This document shows positions 11,184-21,479 of a stretch of 64,000 nt of DNA, one piece after another. Numbering within the stretch: position 1 is the stretch's first letter; every line of letters begins with the position of its first letter. The DNA is from Hofstenia miamia. Its lineage: Eukaryota > Xenacoelomorpha > Acoela. The translations under genes were made by a program, and so were the position numbers. The DNA lies in the NCBI GenBank assembly GCA_004352715.1, contig SCFE01000047.1, forward strand, positions 1,428,092 through 1,492,091, given 5' to 3'. The notes beneath the pieces were generated by a model that saw only the letters and a program-made list of their open reading frames with translations, was not told the DNA's origin and did not search any database.

Positions 11184-12131
11184 CTTTTCATAAGCTTCTA
11201 CTTGTTTCAAGGACCACAGAATTCTATAATTTCTTTGCAATTGAAACTGGCCCAAAATTGTTTCGATGTTTTCCTCTGTTAGATTGGTTGAAGTTCCGAG
11301 AGCCATATAAATAACTGGTTGCTTGGAAGACTGAAGCCATGTTAGAATGTCTTCGGGAATGGTCTCCTTTGACGTGATGTGTGGCAGTGGCGATATTTTG
11401 TACAAATTATCAATTTCACCATGATAGACAAATGGCTGTGCAAGAGGTGTTACCAAAGGATAACTTTGCCATAAATGCGAGCTGGTAGTGAATTTTGGAA
11501 GACCATGCTCTTCACGAATGTGATTGATTTTATCTATGCATTGAAGCATTGAATAAAAAATATAAAATCCGACCTTCTGAACTTCAGAAATTTGATTATA
11601 CACAAAGCTTCCCTCTGTAGCTCTGCCATCGATTTTAAATTGCGTTTTATGTATTGTTTCTTCTGTAACTAGGTGAAATCCATTAGCATAAAATAAAAGG
11701 TAAGGAATATCGTACTTGTCAGCATATGTAGGCACTAGAGGATGTAAAGCGTGTGATACAATAATGTCGGGCCTATTTCCTTCTTGAAGCCATGCATCCA
11801 GTTCATCAGAAGAGGTCGAAGAATAGTACCACAGGTACTCTCTTCCAAAGGAAAGAGCTTTCAGTGGTCCAGGGAGATATGAATCTCCTAGGGAAGATAC
11901 AAAGGCATCCCATTTCTTTTCTTTGTATAGAACAGCACCAGCACCTAAAACCCTTGATTTGCACTCAACAGTTGTTACATATGTTACATCATGGCCATTC
12001 TCACGAAGAAGTTTGGCAAATGGAATAGTGTTGTACAAATGTGAACTGCAAAGGCCAACAATTGCGATATTGTAACCGAATGAGTACAATAGTAAGAAAT
12101 TGAAAATGATCAGAGAGATAAACTTGTTCAT
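11184..12131 (-). CDS. UDP-glycosyltransferase-like protein, exon 1 (UGT-C)
   Basis: This is the intact first exon of a third GT1-family UGT-like gene. The ATG at 12131 directly precedes the hydrophobic signal MNKFISLIIFNFLLLYSFG and is preferred. An in-frame ATG 13 codons upstream (12170) would add a charged leader. The catalytic-His motif reads C-S-S-H-L-Y-N, followed by PFAKLLRENGH. The DIIVSH segment has His where UGTs have the catalytic Asp. VIYMALGTS and YRILWSLKQ open the sugar-donor half. The exon ends AAG|GTATTT at 11184/11183 in phase 0, as in UGT-A and UGT-B. The protein is clearly diverged from those two, so the family expansion includes older and younger duplicates. UDP-binding exons should lie between here and 5184 but were not recognised. 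Confidence 0.8.
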
Positions 12132-12465
12132 TCTATGTCTTCGCCACTCTTGGTAATTATATTTATTCAACTTTTGTAAATTTGTTCTATTAAATCAATA
12201 ACAATACAGCAAATAAAGAGTTTCACGCACTAATATTTAATGTGACAATGTTTAATAGTTAATTGCCAAATTGTTCTTTCTATTCGCATTTGTTAATACC
12301 ACTCATTATGACATTTTGATTTCTAGAAACTGCTTAATCGATGCCGTAGATAGTCCATATTAATTAATTGTGGAAATTAACCTCATTCACCTTCAGCGAA
12401 TAAAATTTTGCATGTATAATACCGTTTGAATGATTGAATTAGTATTAATGTTTAAAATAATCATA

Positions 12466-12466
<1 letters not shown>

Positions 12467-12538
<72 letters not shown>

Positions 12539-12551
12539 GTAATAATAATAA
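12467..12551. repeat. (AAT)n microsatellite
   Basis: An interrupted ATA/AAT triplet tract of about 85 bp. It lies upstream of UGT-C in the 12171-13530 spacer, in which I see no gene. Confidence 0.95.
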
Positions 12552-13533
12552 AATGTATTGTACCACAAATAAAATTCAAATAAATTTATACAGATAAAAA
12601 TATGAATAAAATTATAGAAATGAGTGACATGAGGATTTTAAAAAATGCAAACTTTTATGTATTCTAGCATTTTGATTACTTCAAGGATGCAATTTCAGGG
12701 ACAAATCTATTCTTAGAGGGTCGGGCATAGGTCTGCCTTTGCTTTATTCATATTACTTGTACTATTGTATAGTATGGGAGATGTTTGCCCTAATGCAAAT
12801 ATTAAAGATTTGGCTCCGTTTTTATTATTGATATTGTGTTATGTAAACAACATTTCTATTTTCAGATGTTGCTTACTGTGTATAATTTAGACAATTTGTT
12901 ACAAAGTGCATAGAGTATTGCACTTTTTGTAACTAAACTAATGCTGATCTACATCACAAAATCGTTACTGTTCGATTCGAGAGTGAAGTGGAATTTTTAC
13001 TATGCGGTCTAAGCGTGAACTGGTAACCAGATACTAAAACCGCAGACGGTTGCGGCCGCAAATATTGAAGCCGTTCTCAGCCATAAAATATTTATTGCAT
13101 ATAATGTTTACCACCTTGTTTATCTGGACTTACACTCTTCTTGAATAGAACCCATTATTTATTGTAGAAACCCTGTTTAATTCAGTTTAGAAGTAAAAGC
13201 AACTGCTAAACTTACGGCTTTAAAAATCGGGATTTAAACATTGAAGCCGGAAAACACTGAGGTGGTCATGATTTGTCATTGTTCGAGGACTTTAACTCTT
13301 ACAACCATTTTATTCAAAAGCATTATTGACTTATAAGAATTGTCTATCTATTCGGTATATCTATCTATATCCATGTATGTGGATTTCGTGAAACACTAAC
13401 TCTCACGTAGATATATAACAGAAATGACCACATAGCACTGACCCAGACAAAATTCAGTTTCTTCATAAATATTAGACAGTTTCATTTCAAAGTAAGCTTC
13501 TGATATTGCATTGAAGAAAATATCGTACTTATA

Positions 13534-13890
13534 CAGCCTAGGCCTGGAAACGGGCCAAAATTTTTGGACCCGAGCAGAACTATATGTAGGCCCGGCCCGG
13601 CCCAACAATACGGAATCGCCTTCTAAATTTGACTCGAATGCACTAAGCAAACAAACAAATTCGCAAGCCAGTTTTGCTAAAAATAAATGGTTTGCTATGC
13701 ATTGACTGTCATGCGACCAAACAGTTGCATGTAACCCACCGTTGAATTGTTCAATGTAGGGTTAAAATCTATACATGTAATCAGCAATTAATGTCAACAT
13801 TATTGATTTACTCGATATGACCTGATGTAAAAAAAACGTTCGACTTAACAAATATTTGACCCATCCGACCCGCTTCCATCCCTGATATAG
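13534..13890. mobile_element. hAT-like MITE remnant
   Basis: The left end reads TAGGCCTGGAAACGGGCC and the complement of the right end reads CAGGGATGGAAGCGGGTC. They agree at most positions and resemble hAT-type terminal inverted repeats rich in GGGCC/GGGTC. Short GC-rich repeats (CCCGGCCCGG) lie just inside the left end. No transposase is encoded between the ends, and a clear 8-bp target duplication could not be assigned. Related GC-rich scraps occur at 35480-35560, 37870-37945 and 44803-44925. Confidence 0.4.
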
Positions 13891-14813
13891 TCTGCATTAT
13901 GTTGTAACGTAAGAAACGTAAGTTTTTAAATTCAAAAGAAATTTCAAATCGTTTGAACTGAATTAATGCACTTTGCACATTTTGCAACGTCATAATGTCA
14001 TATAAGCAGTGTATATATCCAATTGTGATAACTGAAACCACGTTTCCTAGTAAAAGATTAATCAATAGAACGCTTAGAGTATTTTCATACTGCTTGATGC
14101 ATTTTCAATCGTAGTCATGAGGTTTGAAGCACAATTTGCCAAATATTTGCGAAGAGTGTTTTCATACTGCTTGATGCATTTTCAATCGTAGTCATGAGGT
14201 TTGAAGCACAATTTGCCAAATATTTGAGAGAGAATGTTGATAAATCTTCCATTGGAAATGAGACTGAATTATGACTTCATAGTTATAAAATCAAGCTTCT
14301 CAGTGATGTCAAGAAAAGTAATATATTTGGGTTTTGAAGTAAACGACGTTTTAGTTGTTATGGCCTTGAAGTGTATATGCATAATAGCAGCGTTTTGGTC
14401 GCGTCAAATAATTTTAGATAAATAGCATTTAGCTACGGGCTTAGGACACGGGCACAGATAAACCAAAAGGTTTATTTTTATAGATACAGAATTAATTTTT
14501 AAAACAAGGAGGATGAAATCCATTTTTACAGAAAAAACATTAAACAAAAAGTTGTTTGAACAAAAGTAAATTTACACCAAGTGCAATCGTCTGATTTTAG
14601 CAGTAAATCAATTAATGACATCTTGAATTGAAGTGAACTACTTGCAATTTTGAGCAAAGAGAACATTTCAACTAGGTGTAAACTGACCCTTGAGGAAGGG
14701 AGACATTATGTAAGCCGGTTTATATTTTGAAATTTATTCTAGAAAAATTTCTTATCAAATAAAATTAGGGGCATCCATTAGGTGTTAGAAACAGTTGATA
14801 TCATTTATTGTTG
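13658..14813. repeat. Left copy of a gap-flanking duplication
   Basis: The sequence from 13658 is repeated from 14815 after a single N. The left copy is 1,156 bp and the right copy 1,079 bp. The whole 77-bp difference is one extra tandem unit at 14150-14226. Small open frames within it occur in both copies and have no recognisable features. Confidence 0.95.
14073..14226. repeat. 77-bp tandem duplication (two units)
   Basis: Two adjacent near-identical 77-bp units, each containing TTTTCATACTGCTTGATGC and ending CAAATATTTG, are present in the left copy. Only one unit is present in the right copy, around 15230-15306. This is a small structural variant between the two copies. Confidence 0.9.
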
Positions 14814-14814
14814 N

Positions 14815-15893
14815 AATTCGCAAGCCAGTTTTGCTAAAAATAAATGGTTTGCTATGCATTGACTGTCATGCGACCAAACAGTTGCATGTAACCCACCGTT
14901 GAATTGTTCAATGTAGGGTTAAAATCTATACATGTAATCAGCAATTAATGTCAACATTATTGATTTACTCGATATGACCTGATGTAAAAAAAACGTTCGA
15001 CTTAACAAATATTTGACCCATCCGACCCGCTTCCATCCCTGATATAGTCTGCATTATGTTGTAACGTAAGAAACGTAAGTTTTTAAATTCAAAAGAAATT
15101 TCAAATCGTTTGAACTGAATTAATGCACTTTGCACATTTTGCAACGTCATAATGTCATATAAGCAGTGTATATATCCAATTGTGATAACTGAAACCACGT
15201 TTCCTAGTAAAAGATTAATCAATAGAACGCTTAGAGTATTTTCATACTGCTTGATGCATTTTCAATCGTAGTCATGAGGTTTGAAGCACAATTTGCCAAA
15301 TATTTGAGAGAGAATGTTGATAAATCTTCCATTGGAAATGAGACTGAATTATGACTTCATAGTTATAAAATCAAGCTTCTCAGTGATGTCAAGAAAAGTA
15401 ATATATTTGGGTTTTGAAGTAAACGACGTTTTAGTTGTTATGGCCTTGAAGTGTATATGCATAATAGCAGCGTTTTGGTCGCGTCAAATAATTTTAGATA
15501 AATAGCATTTAGCTACGGGCTTAGGACACGGGCACAGATAAACCAAAAGGTTTATTTTTATAGATACAGAATTAATTTTTAAAACAAGGAGGATGAAATC
15601 CATTTTTACAGAAAAAACATTAAACAAAAAGTTGTTTGAACAAAAGTAAATTTACACCAAGTGCAATCGTCTGATTTTAGCAGTAAATCAATTAATGACA
15701 TCTTGAATTGAAGTGAACTACTTGCAATTTTGAGCAAAGAGAACATTTCAACTAGGTGTAAACTGACCCTTGAGGAAGGGAGACATTATGTAAGCCGGTT
15801 TATATTTTGAAATTTATTCTAGAAAAATTTCTTATCAAATAAAATTAGGGGCATCCATTAGGTGTTAGAAACAGTTGATATCATTTATTGTTG
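14815..15893. repeat. Right copy of the gap-flanking duplication
   Basis: It repeats 13658-14813 minus one 77-bp unit and is otherwise essentially identical. The single N at 14814 marks a join. This is probably the second haplotype or an uncollapsed contig edge. Confidence 0.95.
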
Positions 15894-16204
15894 GTTTCTG
15901 AATAAGAAAAATTTTACAGTTTTAATAATATTTTTAATGAACTGGTAATTAACATTTGGTGAAGTAGATTTTTTCTCCAAAAAATTGATCCAGAACCAAT
16001 TTTAATACTCAGTCTAATATACATGTATGATGCTGGCAACCAATATATGATGGCTTCTTTAAAAGCTTTTTTTCAAATTTTCTTTTAGTATCAGTAACGA
16101 TTACAACAATTTACTCCTATAAATCATTATTGTCCATTAAATGTACTTGCAGTTTTGCCAACATTCAAAACTATTTATCATTGCTTTTTCGCAATATCTT
16201 AAAA

Positions 16205-16417
16205 TTATAACTTCATATTCAATGCCCCATATTCTCTTGCTGTCATAGTGAAGGCACCAATTCCTTGATTCAATTCTTCTTTCCATTTTCCCAGCAGCTT
16301 CTCATCTTCACTGATAACACCTTTTTGAACAACTGATTGAGTTGATGAACTTAGATCAATTCCAGAAGTTTTCAATTCATTACACATAGCTGCTGTTACT
16401 GCTTTTCTAGTTTTCAA
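16205..16417 (-). other. Unrecognised 70-codon open frame
   Basis: A mostly hydrophilic minus-strand frame with a Ser/Thr-rich middle and a charged KLLGKWKEEL segment. The same frame stays largely open upstream to about 16500 (residues such as SSSKNAREKEDITQRI) apart from one stop, which hints at a decayed longer coding sequence or an exon. I recognise no family. The surrounding 15.9-17.9 kb is otherwise AT-rich without genes. Confidence 0.2.
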
Positions 16418-16836
16418 TTATGTTTCTGTTACTGGTTTGATTCTCTGGGTTATATCTTCTTTTTCTCTTGCATTTTTAGATGAAGAAGGTTTTTATTCAC
16501 TAGAACAAGATTTTGTATCAGTGTCACTTCCTCTTAAGTCATATTGAATGTAAAAGCAGAATGATTCATCTGATGTAAAGAGTAAATTTTTTTAGACTAT
16601 TATTTGTAAGTGTAGTGCATCCAACTTCCACAAGACGTATTTGTTTTTTCTCTTTCTCTTTTCTTCACTAATTGTTCAACTTTCTCAGAACAGATTTAAT
16701 ATAAATTTTCTTAAAGATTGCATTAACCTTTCTCTTGATTTCTTTTTCTTTTGCTGCTAGAGGAATATCCATCACATATAGATCAGTTGAAAATTATTGA
16801 ATTTTCATGTGCATTTTTTCAAACTGAGTAAAAATT

Positions 16837-17165
16837 GATTGGTTGGTGGAGTTTTTGTAAAGTAGTCACTATTTCCTATTCTCGCGAGATTTTCTTAGTA
16901 AAAATTCAGCCTGTAAGAAAATGGGCATTAGTTATTTAAGAATTCTTATTTCTAAAAATATTTATTACCACTTTCAGATAAACTAAATTTNNNNNNNNNN
17001 NNNNNNNNNNNGATTGGTTGGTGGAGTTTTTGTAAAGTAGTCACTATTTCCTATTCTCGCGAGATTTTCTTAGTAAAAATTCAGCCTGTAAGAAAATGGG
17101 CATTAGTTATTTAAGAATTCTTATTTCTAAAAATATTTATTACCACTTTCAGATAAACTAAATTT
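16837..17165. repeat. 154-bp direct repeat flanking a 21-N gap
   Basis: Bases 16837-16990 and 17012-17165 match completely by eye and flank the N run 16991-17011. The two contig ends overlap and were not merged. Confidence 0.95.
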
Positions 17166-17889
17166 TTTAAGTGAAATTAGACTAGAAATCTTTGTCTGTA
17201 TTTTTCTTAAATAAAGGTCATAAAAAATTTTGACTCAAGAAAGCTTTGTACCCATTTTGAAGCTAAAGCATATATTTTTAAGTGCAGTAAAACGCGTTTC
17301 AGAAATATAACCTGTATCTACTGCTATAAGAAAAATTTATAAAATACAATTAAAAATGGAATTTTAATGCTAAGTGATTTAATGGATGAATCAGATGACA
17401 TCCAATTTTAGTTCGTTTCGCTTCTGTATTTGATAGTTATTTAATCATATTTTCCAAAAGAATATTACTTATTGGCAACTAACACTTTGATGTCAATGAA
17501 CTTCTATTGTTTTATTTTCCATGAATTGATTTCTCGTTCATCTAAATATTTATCTTTTAAAATTCCTTAAATTCACAAGTCAAAATCTTCCCATAATTAC
17601 TTTGTTCACATAAATTCCTCTAACAAATTTCATGTTTTGTAATTTTCACCTTCCCTCTCATTCTTCAAAATTAAAATTTAAAATAATAGTCTTTCTTCTT
17701 AACTTTTTGCATACTTCTAGAAATGTGAACTTTTCTAATTTTGTAATTGTCGCTAGACATCTTTACTTTCTTTAGTAGTTTCTCAATTATGTATAATTTT
17801 TTAATTTTTTGGCATAAACTTTAAATGTAAAATTCGTTATTATCATTGTAAATACTTCTTTGCTTTTATGCATCATGCTGCTGTGAATC

Positions 17890-18720
17890 TTAGCTCATGA
17901 CTCTAGCAGTTTCTAACTGAATTTTTTTATGTATTACCATCATTACCCACTTCGGTAGTCCTAATTCCTCCAAGTATTTCTTTTGTTTCTTACTTGCTGT
18001 TCCTAGGGTTGGATTTCCATAGTATCTTAACCTTCTAATTCTTCGTAACGCCTTACAGCCTATGTACATGCCACTTGCCTTCTGCTTTTATTTTAACCTG
18101 CCTAATCATACTACAATTTTCCTCAACATGTCTGAATAACTTATACTATTTCAGAGTCAACTTCTCACAACCTGTTATTTGATGATCAATTATTTCCAAC
18201 GTTTTTCTTCAAAGCCTGAAGTATTGTCACTTATCTAAGGTCATCTATCATCGTAATTTTTTACCCTGACTACACGCCCCTGTGTGCTGCTATAATCAGT
18301 GATTCCATTTTCTCATTAATCCTGCCTTCCCCATCACGTTTTGCTCTCTACTCTGTTGTAGTTTTCCATATTCCTTCAGTATTCGCATGCACTGCCATCC
18401 TCCAACATCTTGTTTATCTCATTGTTTGCATCCTACTCTAGTATGCATTCTACCACAACTCGTTGCTGACCTCTAATGTTGATCACTTTGGTTCCTTCTT
18501 TACATATTCTTATTCCAAGTGTTTCTGCTTCTCCAGCTTCCTCTACCATTAATAGTCCTCTCTTCCATTTGTGTCAACATGTACAGCCTCTCCATGTATC
18601 TATTAATGTTGAAAGCTCTTTCTGCTGCTAGTGACTTCTTTATCTTCCCTCCTAATTTCCTCAGTTCATTCTTATTCCACCTAACTATTCCTGGCAAGTA
18701 TCTCACCAATGTCATAACCC
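17890..18720 (-). mobile_element. Decayed non-LTR retrotransposon, C-terminal end (R2-like type)
   Basis: Minus-strand frames show two stretches typical of the region downstream of the reverse transcriptase in R2-like elements. One is VRYLPGIVRWNKNELRKLGG (18650-18712), the 'P-G-I-V-K-W-x-K-x-E-L' block. The other, about 17895-18030, is GTASKKQKKYLEELGLPK followed by IHKKIQLETARVM, matching the 'G-x-L-G-T-x-x-K-K-L-x-x-x-L-x-x-L-G-I-P ... K-x-A-L-L-G-T-A-R' block. In between are many stops and frameshifts. The element is long dead and 5'-truncated, since no reverse transcriptase core was seen upstream. Clade assignment is from memory of motif shape. Confidence 0.6.
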
Positions 18721-19596
18721 ATGTACGTACTGCTTTTATACTGTTCTGACGATTAAGTACTTACTTATTTAGGAGTTTTCTTACCTTATCATGTGCCCCC
18801 TGAATGTTGTTTTCATATAGTTTTCTATTTGTCTATAATATACTTTCAAATAATGGATGTCCTCGCAGTCTCATAAGAAATATTTAGACCAATTTTTTTA
18901 AAATAATTCACAACAACATTAGAAACATATATTTGAAATTACAACATATTGAAGAAAGCGAAATGCACCAAGAGCAACCAATTCAAAACATCCATAGAAA
19001 ATTTTCGCAATTATCAAACAAAAATAATTCGACCATTCGACCAGGATCAACTTGTCAATCTCAACTACGGCCAATTTGATTTGCCATTATTTATTAGTGA
19101 TAGTAGTAGTAAAATTTTATCAAATGAGTAGTAATGATGATTCCTCAGAAAAAGTATGCTCTTTTGCCAAGTAATAATCAACTTGAAAGATAATGCATAA
19201 TTTGATTAAGTTACCCATGGTCTATCAAAGAAAATGTTTAGTCTGTGTACGATGCCAAAAATAGAAGTTAACTAATGAAAATAACTTAATCATTACCAAT
19301 CCTAATATATATATATATATATTAGGAGTGGTAACAATTAGGTTATCTTAAGTATTTAACTTTTAATAAATTTATGATTAATTAATAGTTAATTCTTAAT
19401 TTAAGCACGCCTTTTGGAATTCTATTTGCTCTTTAAAATATTGTCAAACATCTGACTTCACAAGCATATGAGCATATCAACAATATTTGGTTCAAGTGAC
19501 GAATGATTCTTGTTAAAAATCTAACTAATCTTTGACACGGAAATGCATCTAATTAATAGTTAATTAACGATTAATCCCTTAATTGATCTTTACATG

Positions 19597-19636
<40 letters not shown>

Positions 19637-19901
19637 TATTATGCAATAAGATACCTTAAGTCTCTATCTTAGTACTCTTTAAGTGCTTTAATTTACTTTA
19701 TATTTAATATTCATTGAATCGCTAGAACAGTACACTTTTAATAGTAATAGTAAAGAAGATGCTTAAATATTGTAAGTTCACTGCAACACATAAGTACTGA
19801 ACAATTTGCAGAATATTCTTCATGTTTCTTCAATATTAGTATTTCCTGATGACGGTTCATGTGAATTAAAGATTTTCCAAATGTAATGTATCTTATCTTA
19901 C

Positions 19902-20238
19902 CCTCTTCATCATCACATCTTCCAATTTTTATTATGCCTTTCCAATCACTTAGAAAAATGTTCATTTCTATTCTTACATTCATCAGATTTGCGCGGTCAA
20001 AAATGTGCTTATCTTTTTGTACAAGTTCCAATGGAAATTTGTTTGTTGATCCAGCTTCCAAATCATCTCTGAGAAGGACATCAAGTACATACGCATGAGA
20101 GCATTCATCCGCATAGCTACAAATCTGTACACTGATAGTGCTATCAGTACCTTTTATAGTTTCAACTAAAGCGAAATATCTTTGACTCTCGCAGTTGATA
20201 AGTAATAGAACAAAGTTTAGAACATCGAAAATATTCAT
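19902..20238 (-). CDS. Small secreted PLAT-like protein, exon 1
   Basis: The ATG at 20238 begins a signal peptide (MNIFDVLNFVLLLINCES). The next roughly 95 residues form a beta-rich segment resembling a PLAT/LH2 fold: YFALVETIKGTDSTISVQI, then DDLEAGSTNKF (PLAT domains often read 'D-x-F-E-x-G-S-x-D-x-F'), then LMNVRIEMNIFLSDWKGIIK (compare 'L-x-x-I-x-I-x-x-x-x-x-x-x-D-W-x-L-x-x-I'). A good splice donor (GAGG|GTAAGA) at 19902/19901 suggests the exon ends there. The remaining open frame to 19738 would then be intron read-through. PLAT domains bind lipids or membrane partners; here that is inference. No neighbouring exon was identified. Confidence 0.4.
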
Positions 20239-20364
20239 TATAAAGAATGAGGGAAAAATATTTTATGTTTATGCATTTAAGAAAGAAATTTCTATAATTG
20301 ATATATTTAATAAAATAACAAATCTAAATTATTGAGGGCCATATAATTTGAGAAAATAAATTCC

Positions 20365-21110
20365 TTGGTTATTCCTGAATATATTAAAGAATGGCTTAAA
20401 AATTTCTTTACAAATCGCAAAAATAGAGTGCAAGTAAACTGTATAGTCCCTGACTGGCTACCAATTACAAAAGGAGAGTCACAGGGCACAGTGATTGGTC
20501 CACTCCTTTTTGTGCTATATATTGCAGACGTTAAGGTAAAATTTCGTCACAACAGGATTGTAAAGTATGCATACGATTGCACCTTAATGGTAGGAGAAGA
20601 ATTTATGATCGTGGAAGACTGGTGCAGAAAACATGGTGTTGCAATAAATTTCGGTAAAACTAAAGATGTTTTTTAGTTTGAAGAAAAGAGAAATACCTTA
20701 CAGTATCAACAATATTGAAGAAGTTTCTGAAATAATACTTCTTGGTGTGAAGCTTCAAAATAATACAAAATTTAATACCGGTACTCATATAAAAGAGACG
20801 AAATCCCAATGTATGAAGCAACTCTTCTTAATGAGGTAAGTAAAAAATTTGGAAGCAAATATGCGTTAACTGAAAATGCTCTTTTTTTCTGGGGTTCTCA
20901 GTCGCCTAAAGTGTTGCTCTAAAATATATATTTATCTTACATTAAAAGATATACATTCCCTAAAATCTGTGCTACACTTTGCATATAAATGGGGATTTAT
21001 TGAAGAAGAAGAAGAAGAGAACATTGAAAATTTGTTGCAGAAACTAGATGAAAAATTTTTCAAATATATCAATAATAATGATTGTATTAGGGTATTGCCT
21101 TTTTTTCTTT
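20365..21110 (+). mobile_element. CR1/jockey-like non-LTR reverse transcriptase fragment
   Basis: The frame from 20365 contains GESQGTVIGPLLFVLYIADV and IVKYAYDCTLM. These are the 'G-V-P-Q-G-S-x-L-G-P-L-L-F' and 'K-Y-A-D-D-T' reverse transcriptase motifs. The catalytic Y-A-D-D has become Y-A-Y-D, so the enzyme would be inactive. After a stop at 20676 the codons continue in other frames with IILLGVKLQNNTKFNTGTHI (usual 'F-L-G-V-x-I-x-x-x-L-x-W-x-x-H-I'), then a C-terminal segment to about 21110. The 5' half is missing. A diverged copy of its 3' part lies at 25700-25912. Confidence 0.75.
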
Positions 21111-21479
21111 ATTATACCCAGAAATACTACTCAGAATATGAACTGTTCCTTTTTTTCTTGTTATTTAACTATTTACAATATTTACAGATTCTTCCAAGTA
21201 GTTCATTTCATCATAGTACTGACACACCTCACTACACACAGAGAACAAAAATGCTATTTACATATTTACAACTGGGTAACATATAACACATAGGATTACT
21301 AATAACTACAGAAACCCACAAAACTTACCCAACGGAAAAAGTACTAGCTAAAAGAAGGTACACGAAATCTGAAACATTCAAATACTGGACTTACAGAACA
21401 ACACAGATACTTACAGTTAAGAGGAGGCATAAAAATTGGAAAAAAAGAACACAAGTTAATATTTACAGAAAAGACGGAT

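Noticed and set aside
12965-12980. GTTCGATTCGA as a tRNA B box
   Set aside because: No matching A box or cloverleaf could be found upstream.
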